From Pelagibacterales bacterium SAG-MED37 (GTDB taxonomy: Bacteria; Pseudomonadota; Alphaproteobacteria; Pelagibacterales; Pelagibacteraceae): DNA of 64,000 bases. Of this stretch, positions 46,421 through 54,665 are shown in pieces (the first letter of the stretch is position 1; every line of letters starts with the position of its first letter). The DNA lies in contig JACWEG010000001.1 in assembly GCA_014653605.1 (NCBI GenBank), forward strand, positions 62,001 to 126,000. The letters run 5' to 3'. The translations under genes and the position numbers were made by a program. Under the pieces are notes generated by a model, which was given only the letters and a program-made list of their open reading frames with translations, was not told where the DNA came from and searched no databases.

Positions 46421-47386
46421 ATGAAATTTAAAATAGATAATTTACAATACTGCAATTGGTCTAGAAAAATTTTTGAAATTAATAGAGAGGCTGGGCTTGA
46501 TGCAGTGCATGTGACAATAGTATATCATGAGGATTTTGATGAACATTTGAATGAAATCCAAAAATGGAAAAAATTATTTGAAGAAAACTCAGACTTAATT
46601 TTTCTTGGAAACAATTTTAAGGATATTGAGAAAGCTAATAAAGAAAAAAAAACAGCAATTTTTTTTGGATTTCAAAATTGTTCACCTATTGAGGATGATA
46701 TTAACTTAGTTGAAAAAGTTCATGAACTCGGATGTAGATTTATGCAACTAACTTATAATAATCAATCCTTATTGGCTACCGGATGTTATGAAAAGATTGA
46801 CAGTGGTGTAACAAATTTTGGCCGAGAAGTAATCAAAGAAATGAATAGAGTAGGTGTTGTCGTGGATATGTCTCATTCAGCAGAGAAAAGTACTTTTGAT
46901 GCAATAGAAATTAGTGAAAAACCAATTGCTATAACTCACGCTAATCCATCATTTTGGCACGCTGCTAAAAGAAATAAATCGTCAGAATTATTAAAAACTT
47001 TAAGTGATAGTGGTGGTATTCTAGGTTTATCTCTTTATCCGCATCATCTAAAAAATAATACAAATTGTACTTTGGAAAGTTTTTGTGAAATGGTAGCCAG
47101 AACAGCTGAAGTTATGAGTGTAAAAAATATTGGAATTGGTTCTGACCTTTGTTTAAATCAACCAGATGAAATTGTTGAGTGGATGAGAAATGGAACTTGG
47201 TCTAAAAGTAAAAATTATGGGGAGGGATCAAAAAATAAACCAGGTTTTCCAATTCAACCAAAATGGTTTGAAGATGCAAGAGGTTTTAAAAATTTAGAAA
47301 CAGGTTTAAAAAAAGTTGGATTTTCAGAGACTGAGACTGATGCAATACTTGGTAACAATTGGTATAATTTTTATAGAACTATTTAG
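46421..47386 (+). CDS. M19 (membrane/renal-type) dipeptidase
   Basis: The 321-aa enzyme shows M19 features: DAVHVTIVYHEDF near the start instead of the usual DGHxD, then VGVVVDMSHSAEKSTFDAIEIS, KPIAITHANPSFWHAAKRNKS and IGIGSDLCLNQPDE. The second half of the dinuclear zinc site is clear; the N-terminal His-x-Asp ligands are altered (HVTI for H.D), so activity may differ from classical dipeptidases. M19 enzymes cleave dipeptides and D-amino acid-containing substrates. It is 2 bases before a 553-aa unknown gene and heads a four-gene unit. Confidence 0.8.
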   Translation: MKFKIDNLQYCNWSRKIFEINREAGLDAVHVTIVYHEDFDEHLNEIQKWKKLFEENSDLIFLGNNFKDIEKANKEKKTAIFFGFQNCSPIEDDINLVEKVHELGCRFMQLTYNNQSLLATGCYEKIDSGVTNFGREVIKEMNRVGVVVDMSHSAEKSTFDAIEISEKPIAITHANPSFWHAAKRNKSSELLKTLSDSGGILGLSLYPHHLKNNTNCTLESFCEMVARTAEVMSVKNIGIGSDLCLNQPDEIVEWMRNGTWSKSKNYGEGSKNKPGFPIQPKWFEDARGFKNLETGLKKVGFSETETDAILGNNWYNFYRTI

Positions 47387-47388
47387 AA

Positions 47389-49050
47389 ATGAATGTAGAA
47401 CTAAGAGATCCCAATATCATTATGAAGCTATCAAGGCTGGGTTCATTTCACCAATCTAGATTATCTTTTTTAAGAAGTTTTTTAAATGAATTTAAAGATT
47501 GGGATTATAGAAGAGATTTATTTGATTTAGATAAAGATGGATTTGGTACAGCAGTATATTCTTTTAAAAAAAAAGACAGAATTTATTCTTTAATTTGTTA
47601 CGCAAATAAAATCAATGATGATGAAAGATCAGATAGAGTAATAGCAACCAAGTGGGACGCAGCTTTTACATTGCATGATGGCGTGCCTTTAAAAGAAGAT
47701 ATTGAAAGATTAAGAAATGAAGTTCCAAAACAAGAAGTTGGTAGGCTTTCTTATAAAGAATTAACATTATCTAGAGCTAATAAATCTGTAAGAGTATTTG
47801 ATCATGTTGTTGAAAGTTTAAGTAATGGATTGCAACCAAATTTAGACTTGCTTGAAAAAGTGGGATATTTGTACAGAACAACAGCAGTATATGGATCAGG
47901 TAAGTTTGGTTTAGCAGATCGATTTAGAATTAAAAATAGAGAAGAAATTAACGGACCATTTAGATTAGAGATGATGCTGGTTTATCTAGTTAGACAATTT
48001 ACATTTGATCAAGTTAATCACGTAGCAAAAAATAGAAATCCTAAATCAGCTGTTAAACTTGATCCAAAAATTTGTAGAAATTTGGGAATTGGAAATTCAA
48101 CTGGATTAGGGATGGCCCCGTTTATTGTTAATCATCCAACATTACTTAATAATTGGATTCTTAGTAGAGAAGTTGCGCTCAAAAAAATAAGAGAAATTAA
48201 AATTGCTGAAACTCAAGATATAAGTTTGTTTCAAGAATGTGTCAAAAATTCTCTTAAAAATATTACTAGTTGGAACACAGAGAATGAATATCAACTTAAA
48301 AAGATAAAGCTTTTACTTAAGGACGTAAGAAAATTTATTCATTTTCTAGAAAATGAGTTTGATTTTAAAAAAGATTATCCATTTAATGAAATCTACCTTT
48401 GGCTAGAGAAAGAAACTTGTGAGGAGTGCATTGAGTATATTGTTTCAATAATGATGGAACCATTTGGTGAAATAGTTCAGCCTTTAATTAGTCAAATGAG
48501 CTCAGAAGAAGAAAAATACTTTAATATTCCTACTGAGCGAAATGTAGAAGACTTGAAGAAAATTTTAGAAAATAAGTATTCAGATATTCTGAAAATTGAT
48601 TTTAATAAAAAAGATAGTAATCAAAAATTTTGGTTTATTTCAAAAAACAAAGAAGAACCAAGATTAGCCAATCGTTTTGAAGAGAGTGGTGCAGATTTAG
48701 AACAACCTCTAGCAATAGCGAGAGATATAAAAAAACTATATGAAAGACTATTGTCTTTGAAAAATAATTTGAAAATTAATCAGTTTTTAATAGATAATTC
48801 TGATTTAAGACATGTTGTGAGAAGGGCTTTTATTATTGAAAACTTTCCATATTCAGAAATACAGGACAATACTATAGGAGAAAATATAGTACCAATTGAT
48901 ATGCTGCGATTGAAATTGTCTTTTTTTGGAGCTCTAAAATTTGACCCAAGATCTGACAAATGGCTAAGAATATGTATGTTTCAAGGTGCACCACTTCCAA
49001 ATGAATTAAAAGATTATGATGAGCAATGGGTTTATAAAACCTTCTCTTAA
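47389..49050 (+). CDS. Uncharacterised 553-aa protein
   Basis: I do not recognise the family. The soluble-looking 553-aa chain has no signal or membrane segments. Distinct blocks that look conserved are ATKWDAAFTLHDGVP, YGSGKFGLADRFRI, RLEMMLVYLVRQFTFDQVNHVA, GNSTGLGMAPFIVNHP, IMMEPFGEIVQ and DLRHVVRRAFIIENFPYSE. The Asn/His/Arg-rich motifs suggest an enzyme. It lies 2 bases after the M19 gene and 3 bases before the DUF3726-like gene, so these three are likely to work in one pathway. Confidence 0.8.
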   Translation: MNVELRDPNIIMKLSRLGSFHQSRLSFLRSFLNEFKDWDYRRDLFDLDKDGFGTAVYSFKKKDRIYSLICYANKINDDERSDRVIATKWDAAFTLHDGVPLKEDIERLRNEVPKQEVGRLSYKELTLSRANKSVRVFDHVVESLSNGLQPNLDLLEKVGYLYRTTAVYGSGKFGLADRFRIKNREEINGPFRLEMMLVYLVRQFTFDQVNHVAKNRNPKSAVKLDPKICRNLGIGNSTGLGMAPFIVNHPTLLNNWILSREVALKKIREIKIAETQDISLFQECVKNSLKNITSWNTENEYQLKKIKLLLKDVRKFIHFLENEFDFKKDYPFNEIYLWLEKETCEECIEYIVSIMMEPFGEIVQPLISQMSSEEEKYFNIPTERNVEDLKKILENKYSDILKIDFNKKDSNQKFWFISKNKEEPRLANRFEESGADLEQPLAIARDIKKLYERLLSLKNNLKINQFLIDNSDLRHVVRRAFIIENFPYSEIQDNTIGENIVPIDMLRLKLSFFGALKFDPRSDKWLRICMFQGAPLPNELKDYDEQWVYKTFS

Positions 49051-49053
49051 ATT

Positions 49054-49665
49054 ATGAAATCTTTAAGTGAAATTGAGACAACAGTAAAAAGAGCAAGTAG
49101 AGCTGCTGGTTATTCGTGGGGCATAGCAGAAGAGGTTGGAAAATCTATAAGGTTATCTGAATTATTTGGTTTTCCAGGAATTAAACATCTTAATCAATAT
49201 TATCAAAATAAAAAAAAAAAAAATTTTGATGATATAAAATTAATTGATAAGATTAACAAATCAAAAGGGTTATCTTTTTGTCCAATCACTTTAGGTGTAA
49301 ATTTTATTGATCAAGTTAAGAACATAGAAACTTTAACAAAATTTTCAGTTGAAAAATTAGCTTATCCATTGTTGCTTTTGCCTTTTTTAAGTAGAGGTTC
49401 AGAAATTATTGGAAAAAAACTATTATTCTCATTTGATGATAGTAAATTTTTGTTAAATTTTAATGTGAGTATTTCCTCAAATTTTTGGAACAAAGAGATT
49501 CCAGTTTTAGCAAATCAAGTAGAAATAAGTTTCTTAAATAATGAAGATAATTTTTCTAATCAAGATTGGAAAAATCTTTACAAACTAGCTGAGGATACTT
49601 TTGTAGAGGAAACAGATAGTTTAAAGGAGGGTGCTGCAGGTGCTGGTTTGACTGATAATGATTGA
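49054..49665 (+). CDS. DUF3726-like protein
   Basis: The 203-aa protein begins with LSEIETTVKRASRAAGYSWGIAEEVGKSIRLSELFG and ends in a Gly-rich DSLKEGAAGAGLTDND, which I associate with DUF3726 proteins of alphaproteobacteria. Function is unknown. It overlaps the next microprotein by 8 bases and follows the 553-aa gene after 3 bases. The Gly-rich C-terminus resembles an active-site or nucleotide loop but this is not established. Confidence 0.75.
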   Translation: MKSLSEIETTVKRASRAAGYSWGIAEEVGKSIRLSELFGFPGIKHLNQYYQNKKKKNFDDIKLIDKINKSKGLSFCPITLGVNFIDQVKNIETLTKFSVEKLAYPLLLLPFLSRGSEIIGKKLLFSFDDSKFLLNFNVSISSNFWNKEIPVLANQVEISFLNNEDNFSNQDWKNLYKLAEDTFVEETDSLKEGAAGAGLTDND

Positions 49666-49816
49666 GGACAAAGAGATTGAAAAAAATTTAAAAGATTTAG
49701 ATGATGTATGTGATGAATGCAAAGAAGAGGATGAAAGTGTTTCTCAAAATTTAATTCTTATGGGATTTAAAATATGTAAATCCTGTAGAACTTCTAAAAC
49801 TATTTTTCCACTTTAA
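49658..49816 (+). CDS. 52-aa microprotein with two CxxC pairs
   Basis: This ORF is below the track cut-off. Its ATG at 49658 overlaps the end of the DUF3726-like gene (ATGATTGA), suggesting coupled translation. The product is acidic and contains VCDECKEE and ICKSCR, two CxxC pairs 18 residues apart, a layout suited to a zinc ribbon or rubredoxin-like site. It ends overlapping the convergent Yip1-like gene by 4 bases. No homologue is recognised. Confidence 0.65.
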   Translation: MIEDKEIEKNLKDLDDVCDECKEEDESVSQNLILMGFKICKSCRTSKTIFPL

Positions 49817-50355
49817 ATGTGATTAACTGGCAGCACATTCATTCTGCTCATGACAAAAGAAATTGATAAAAAAGCTATAATTAAGAAAGATAAAAACACT
49901 ATTCCAAATGATTTGAAGTTTGATTTAAGATTTAAAACTTGTTTTGTAGAAATTATTAGTCCAGCGAAAATCCAAAATTGAGTTAAGAAAATTATTGGTA
50001 TCATTAAATCGGGAGTGACAGCAAAAAATCTAAGTAAACCAGGTGCATGAGCAAAACCAACCGCAGTTAAAACTTTTTTAAAAGGAACTTTACTTTGTTT
50101 ATCTGGAAATAGTTTTACACCAATAACAAATATAAAAATCGCCCAAATAAACCAAGTTAAAATTGCTGTTAGACCAGACATTGCTACAGCTGTTTTAATT
50201 ACAGTATTGGCTGCAACAGCTCCTGCTATCCCATCTAAAATCATAATCAAACCTGCAAAATATATTGAGGCTTCACCAAAATTTTTATTATCACTATAAA
50301 GAGATTTATCTAATTTTATAGATTTTAAAATTATACCAAGAAACTCACCAAACAT
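49813..50355 (-). CDS. Yip1-domain-like membrane protein
   Basis: The 180-aa protein has about five hydrophobic helices, with IYFAGLIMILDGIAGAV, GLTAILTWFIWAIFIFVIG and a conserved-looking KVLTAVGFAHAPGLLRF loop typical of the bacterial Yip1/DUF1282 family. Function is not known. Its ATG overlaps the stop region of a 34-aa membrane protein upstream, and it converges with the microprotein gene. Confidence 0.75.
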   Translation of the reverse strand: MFGEFLGIILKSIKLDKSLYSDNKNFGEASIYFAGLIMILDGIAGAVAANTVIKTAVAMSGLTAILTWFIWAIFIFVIGVKLFPDKQSKVPFKKVLTAVGFAHAPGLLRFFAVTPDLMIPIIFLTQFWIFAGLIISTKQVLNLKSNFKSFGIVFLSFLIIAFLSISFVMSRMNVLPVNHI

Positions 50356-50460
50356 TTATTTTTTTTTATTTTTTTGTTCTTTGTATGAAACAATTAATGG
50401 AAAGAGTATTAAAGCAATAGTTATTATAATGCAAATTGCAATTAGGAAACCTTTAGTCAT
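50356..50460 (-). CDS. 34-aa single-span membrane microprotein
   Basis: A short ORF from ATG at 50460: MTKGFLIAICIIITIALILFPLIVSYKEQ and a lysine-rich tail. It is one membrane helix with a basic end. It lies directly before the Yip1-like gene with no gap and after a terminator hairpin, so it would head that two-gene transcript. Evidence is the open frame, composition and placement only. Confidence 0.45.
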   Translation of the reverse strand: MTKGFLIAICIIITIALILFPLIVSYKEQKNKKK

Positions 50461-50470
50461 TTAGAGTTTG

Positions 50471-50495
50471 AAAAAGGGGAGTTTTACTCCCCTTT
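50471..50495 (-). terminator. Intrinsic terminator of the metF-like/DmdA-like operon
   Basis: A 9-bp stem (AAAGGGGAG/CTCCCCTTT) with a 5-base loop lies just after the stop of the DmdA-like gene; on the minus strand it continues into T-rich sequence. The A-run on the other side could make it work in both directions. Confidence 0.9.
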
Positions 50496-50501
50496 ATTAA
50501 A

Positions 50502-51860
50502 TTAGCCTTTAACTACTTCTCTTGTATTAGCATTGAATGATTCCTTAAATGGAATATCAACTATTACTGCATCTACTGGTGCCCCCGCTTTGTCAGAATA
50601 TTTTTCAGGTAGATGAATTTTATACTTAGTACCAACTTTACCCTTAGGAAATCCATTTGGATTTAATGTTCCATCAAAAGGGACATATCCCATTGCAATA
50701 TTAGTTTTTTTCTCTGGATGATACCAAGGAGAAGTTAGAAATCCTACAGGATCTCCTCCATCTTCATTTGAAATTAACCAAAAATCTGGTGCATAATCTT
50801 CAATTGGTTTTCCTCCCAATTCAAGACCTACCAATTGTAGTTTATAGGGTTTTTTTCCAGCTTTAAGTTCACCTTTCATTTTTTCTAGAGCAGCTTTACC
50901 AACATAATCAGCTTTCTTATTCCACTCTCCTTTACCAGATAGTGAAACTTGGTAACCTAAATTACATTGGAAAGGATTATGTTGTTGATCCATATCTTGT
51001 CCCCAAGAAAGAATTCCTGCTTGAATTCTTCTATGATGAGCTGGCGCTATAACCATTAGATTATGTTTTTTTCCTGCATCTAAAACTGCATTCCACATAT
51101 CTTCAGCGTACAAAGTTGCATCTCTTAAATATATTTCATATCCCGCTTCACCTGAGAAACCTGATTGCGAAATAACACAACTTCTACCGCCAACCTTAAC
51201 TTCAGCTAGTCCATAAAATGGCATATTGTCAAAATCGACTTGATCTCCACAAAGATCTTTCATCAAAGCTTTAGACTTTGGACCTTGAATTTGAACAGGA
51301 CAAGCATCTATTTCTTCAACTGTACAATTAAATCTTTGATCAGCATTTACTCCTTGTAAATACATACCAATATCTGAGTCAGATAAAGAAAACCAAAATT
51401 CATCTTTAGAAATTCTTAATAGAATTGGATCATTTAAAACTCCACCGTATGCATTACATAAAATTACGTATCTTGCTCTCATAGGAGAGATCTTAGTTGC
51501 ATCTCTTGTTATTACATAGTCTGTAAACTTTTCTGCATCTGGACCTTTAACTCTAATTTGTCTTTCAACAGCAACATTCCACATGGTTACATGATTTACA
51601 ATTGCATCATATTCTACCATTGCTCCACCATCTTCTGGTTTTACATATCCTCTTGGGTGATAAATACGATTATATACAGTTGCTCTCCAACAACCTGCTT
51701 GCATTGATAAATGCCAATAAGGTGATTTCCTTACTCTTGTTGAAATTAACATTTCAACTTTTGTTGGCCCACTTTGTCTTAGATTATATGGTACTTCTCG
51801 ATCAGATTGATCAACAGAGGTAACATGTTTTAATTTAGTATAGTCAAACTCTTTAGACAT
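50502..51860 (-). CDS. DmdA-like GcvT-fold THF-dependent demethylase, substrate unknown
   Basis: The 452-aa protein belongs to the GcvT/DmdA aminomethyltransferase superfamily. WNVAVERQIRVKGPDAEKFTDYV, NDPILLRISKDEFWFSLSDSD, IQGPKSKALM and SGFSGEAGYEIYL align by eye with DMSP demethylase, but it is about 80 residues longer, with an N-terminal extension, and it is not the classic SAR11 DmdA. The family moves a methyl or methylene group from substrate to THF. It is translationally coupled (8-base overlap) to a MetF-like gene, which could process methyl-THF. DMSP, another sulfonium, or an N/O-methyl compound are candidate substrates. Confidence 0.75.
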   Translation of the reverse strand: MSKEFDYTKLKHVTSVDQSDREVPYNLRQSGPTKVEMLISTRVRKSPYWHLSMQAGCWRATVYNRIYHPRGYVKPEDGGAMVEYDAIVNHVTMWNVAVERQIRVKGPDAEKFTDYVITRDATKISPMRARYVILCNAYGGVLNDPILLRISKDEFWFSLSDSDIGMYLQGVNADQRFNCTVEEIDACPVQIQGPKSKALMKDLCGDQVDFDNMPFYGLAEVKVGGRSCVISQSGFSGEAGYEIYLRDATLYAEDMWNAVLDAGKKHNLMVIAPAHHRRIQAGILSWGQDMDQQHNPFQCNLGYQVSLSGKGEWNKKADYVGKAALEKMKGELKAGKKPYKLQLVGLELGGKPIEDYAPDFWLISNEDGGDPVGFLTSPWYHPEKKTNIAMGYVPFDGTLNPNGFPKGKVGTKYKIHLPEKYSDKAGAPVDAVIVDIPFKESFNANTREVVKG

Positions 51861-52581
51861 AACTATTCTCCTTCAACCACTTGTTAGTTTCCTTCAAGCC
51901 GCCGAATGTATAAATGTGGAAAAAATCAGTATGCGATTTAACTTTCCCAATTAAATCATTAGGGTCTTTAGGTTTTAATAAATCTAACGCCTTACTAAAA
52001 TTAGATTTAAGAAAATTTAAGGAATTTTTTGCTCCAACAATATTAGCAAATTTTATTAAGCTAGATATTTTAAGAGGGCCAGTAATTCCCACATGCACTG
52101 GTACGCTTTGTTTAGAAATAAAATCTATAATAGGCTGAGGATCTAATAACCATTGGGTTACAATATAATCAGCATAAGGCTTCTTATCTATCATAGCTTT
52201 TTCTAAATCTGAGTCGGATATATCAGGACTCCCCTCGGGGTGTCCAGCAATTCCTATCTTCATTTTTTCAAAATAACCTGTTTCTAAAAGTTGAAATGAG
52301 CTATCAAATTTTCCCATTGGCTCTCTACCACCACCAATAATCAAAGCTTGTTTTACTCCTCCATCTTTACATCTTAAAACATAGTCTTTTAACTCTTTTT
52401 CATTTTGCATAGATCTAGCTGGAAAGTGAGGTACAGGATTAAATCCCTTTTTAACAAGTTCAATAGCTTTTTGAGCAGTCTCTTTATAATCTCCTCCTGG
52501 CAACATAGTAATATAAACATCACTTACTAGAGGGATAGTTTCTATTTCGGTGTTAGGACCAATTTCTAAAGAAAAGTTCAT
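51853..52581 (-). CDS. Short MetF-like methylenetetrahydrofolate reductase family protein
   Basis: The 242-aa protein has the MetF barrel pattern: VSDVYITMLPGG, KKGFNPVPHFPARSM, ALIIGGGREPMG, IGIAGHPEGSPDI and YIVTQWLLDPQPI. Typical MetF is about 280-300 aa, so this is a shortened paralogue, and the classical GD-rich loop is replaced by GGGRE. It could oxidise methyl-THF made by the following DmdA-like enzyme to methylene-THF, using FAD. It is the first gene of the pair and is divergent from the Rieske oxygenase gene. Role in catabolism rather than methionine synthesis is inferred. Confidence 0.75.
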   Translation of the reverse strand: MNFSLEIGPNTEIETIPLVSDVYITMLPGGDYKETAQKAIELVKKGFNPVPHFPARSMQNEKELKDYVLRCKDGGVKQALIIGGGREPMGKFDSSFQLLETGYFEKMKIGIAGHPEGSPDISDSDLEKAMIDKKPYADYIVTQWLLDPQPIIDFISKQSVPVHVGITGPLKISSLIKFANIVGAKNSLNFLKSNFSKALDLLKPKDPNDLIGKVKSHTDFFHIYTFGGLKETNKWLKENSYV

Positions 52582-52658
52582 TTTTTCAGATCATTATCTT
52601 TTTTGTAAAAGCTGTCAAAGAAATTCAACAATATCCAAATCGAAATTTGTTGCCAAAA

Positions 52659-53876
52659 ATGATGCTCATGATAATTTTTTTTGTGGCTCAAAATTACAAA
52701 AATAAAATTTTATCTGAAATCTTAGATCTGAAAAAATTACATGCAGTGAATAAGCCTATTGAGACTGCTAACGGTCTTCCAAATGAATGCTACACAGATA
52801 AAGACTATTTTAACTATGAAAAGGACAAGGTTTTTTGTGATAAGTGGACAGTGATCGGGGTTGGAAGTTCAATTCCAAATCCAGGAGATGTCAAACCATA
52901 CAATCTACTCGGGATTCCTTTAATTATGATTAGAGATAAAGATATGAAGATTCGAGTTTTTCATAATGTGTGTAGTCACAGAGGTTTTAAACTTTTAGAC
53001 AAAACGTGTTCTCTAAAAAATGTTATCAGATGTCCATATCACTCTTGGGCCTATGACTTTAAAGGAAATCTAGTTGCAACACCTCACATTGGTGGTCTTA
53101 ACAATCATCAGTCAGAAAGATTCGATAAAACAAAAAGTAATTTAAAAGAAGTTAAAAATAAAGTTTGGATGGATATTATTTTTATTAACTTAAACTCTAA
53201 TGAAATTGATTTTGATGAATATATTAAGCCTCTTGACAATAGATGGTCTAAATTTATCAATAAAGAAGATCATAGATTAATAGTTCATTCAAATGATTAT
53301 GGTTACTTTAATTTAGATGTAAAATGTAATTGGAAATTTGCTATAGAAAATTATTGTGAAAGTTATCATCTACCAACTATTCATCCAGAACTAAACAAAG
53401 TCTCTAATATTAATGATCATTATCATATACAAGGTTTACCAAATAGATTTGCAGGGCAAGGAAGTAATAAGTATGAACAACTGATCAAGGGAAATAAAAA
53501 ATTTAACACTTTTTCAAATTGGGATAAGAATAATTTAAAAAAATCTGAATATGTAGCTTTATTTCCAAATGTTATGATTGGTTTACATATAGACCATTTT
53601 TATGTTTTTTGGTTAGAACCTTTGGCAATCAATAAAACTAGAGAACATATGCAGATGTATTATGTGGGTAATGCAAGTGCTAATGGGAAAGAATTGAAAG
53701 AGATGAGAAAAGAAAATTTAAAATTTTGGAAAAATGTAATGTTAGAGGATGTAGTTGCAATTGAAGGAATGCAAAGTGGAAGAAATTCACCTTCATATAA
53801 TGGAGGAAATTTTTCTCCAACAATGGATCAACCAACTCATCAATTTCATAAATGGGTAGCAGGAAATTTAATCTAA
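52659..53876 (+). CDS. Rieske oxygenase, glycine betaine/carnitine/choline monooxygenase type
   Basis: The protein of about 405 aa has a Rieske 2Fe-2S centre (CSHRG and CPYHSW, 17 residues apart) and a mononuclear iron site in ENYCESYHLPTIHPEL. That ENYxExYH...HPEL form is characteristic of enzymes that hydroxylate quaternary amines, such as GbcA, CntA and plant choline monooxygenase. Glycine betaine demethylation would feed the dimethylglycine dehydrogenase-like enzyme downstream. No reductase gene follows directly, but a plant-type ferredoxin lies 3 kb on. The track start is TTG at 52647; I use the first ATG, and ATG 52668 or GTG 52683 are also possible. Confidence 0.8.
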   Translation: MMLMIIFFVAQNYKNKILSEILDLKKLHAVNKPIETANGLPNECYTDKDYFNYEKDKVFCDKWTVIGVGSSIPNPGDVKPYNLLGIPLIMIRDKDMKIRVFHNVCSHRGFKLLDKTCSLKNVIRCPYHSWAYDFKGNLVATPHIGGLNNHQSERFDKTKSNLKEVKNKVWMDIIFINLNSNEIDFDEYIKPLDNRWSKFINKEDHRLIVHSNDYGYFNLDVKCNWKFAIENYCESYHLPTIHPELNKVSNINDHYHIQGLPNRFAGQGSNKYEQLIKGNKKFNTFSNWDKNNLKKSEYVALFPNVMIGLHIDHFYVFWLEPLAINKTREHMQMYYVGNASANGKELKEMRKENLKFWKNVMLEDVVAIEGMQSGRNSPSYNGGNFSPTMDQPTHQFHKWVAGNLI

Positions 53877-53877
53877 A

Positions 53878-54285
53878 ATGAAAATAGTTTTAATAATGGG
53901 TTTACCTGGATCAGGAAAAACAACTTTAGCTAATGAATTGGGGCCTATGTTAAATGCAAAAAGATTAAATGCTGATGAGGTTAGAAAAGAAGCTAATGAT
54001 TGGGATTTTTCAGAAGAAGGAAGAAAAAGACAGGCTAAAAGAATGGCTAACTTTGCAATAAAACTTAAAGAGCGAGGAAATTTTGTGATAGCAGATTTTA
54101 TTTGTCCAACACCTGAGGCTAGAAGTTTATTTCCAGCTGATTTCATAATTTGGGTAGATACAATTAAAGAAGGAAGATTTGAAGATACTAATAAGATGTT
54201 TATTAAACCTGATAAGTATAACTTTCATGTTACTTCACAAGATGCTAAAAATTGGGCACCAAAAATATATAAGGAGATAAAATAA
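53878..54285 (+). CDS. Small P-loop kinase, APS-kinase-like
   Basis: The 135-aa protein has Walker A in MGLPGSGKTTLANELG, LNADEVRKEANDWDFS with a phospho-acceptor-type Asp, and FVIADFICPTPEARSLF, close to adenylylsulfate-kinase and small polynucleotide-kinase-like folds. At 135 aa it is shorter than CysC (about 200 aa). It starts one base after the Rieske gene stop and overlaps the nucleotidyltransferase gene by one base, so the two form a coupled pair. Substrate is unknown; sulfate activation is not established. Confidence 0.75.
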   Translation: MKIVLIMGLPGSGKTTLANELGPMLNAKRLNADEVRKEANDWDFSEEGRKRQAKRMANFAIKLKERGNFVIADFICPTPEARSLFPADFIIWVDTIKEGRFEDTNKMFIKPDKYNFHVTSQDAKNWAPKIYKEIK

Positions 54286-54659
54286 TGGTTTACAAATGGG
54301 ATAATAAAAAACCTACTGCACAAATGTTGGGAAGATGGCAACCATTTCATGACGGTCACTATACTTTATTTAAAGAAATAATAAAAAAAACTGGTCAAGT
54401 CTGTATTCAAATTAGAGATGTTCAGGGTGTAGATGACAATCCATTTGATTTTGACACAGTCAAAAAGAACATTGAGGATAGATTGAATCCAGAATTTGAA
54501 GGGCGATTTAAAATTATGATGGTACCTAATATTACCAATATTTGTTACGGTAGAGGAGTAGGCTATAAAATTGAAGAAATTGAACTTTCAAAAGAAATTC
54601 AAGAAATTTCAGCTACCAAAATAAGAGCCAAGATGAGAGAAGAAGGTAAACTTAAATAA
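54285..54659 (+). CDS. Cytidylyltransferase-like nucleotidyltransferase
   Basis: The 124-aa protein contains GRWQPFHDGHYTLFKE, a HxGH-type nucleotide-transfer motif, and a C-terminal ISATKIRAKMREEG matching the ISSTxxR loop. These place it in the HIGH-motif nucleotidyltransferase superfamily with NMNAT, PPAT and CTP-dependent transferases. It is compact, and its start codon overlaps the kinase stop (TAATG). Together they could phosphorylate and then nucleotidylate a small molecule or headgroup, but the substrate is unknown. Confidence 0.75.
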   Translation: MVYKWDNKKPTAQMLGRWQPFHDGHYTLFKEIIKKTGQVCIQIRDVQGVDDNPFDFDTVKKNIEDRLNPEFEGRFKIMMVPNITNICYGRGVGYKIEEIELSKEIQEISATKIRAKMREEGKLK

Positions 54660-54665
54660 TTTTCA

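Noticed and set aside
50502-51860. Calling this gene DmdA (DMSP demethylase) outright
   Set aside because: Motifs are DmdA-like, but the protein is about 80 residues longer than the SAR11 DmdA I recall and is diverged, so only a DmdA-like call is justified.
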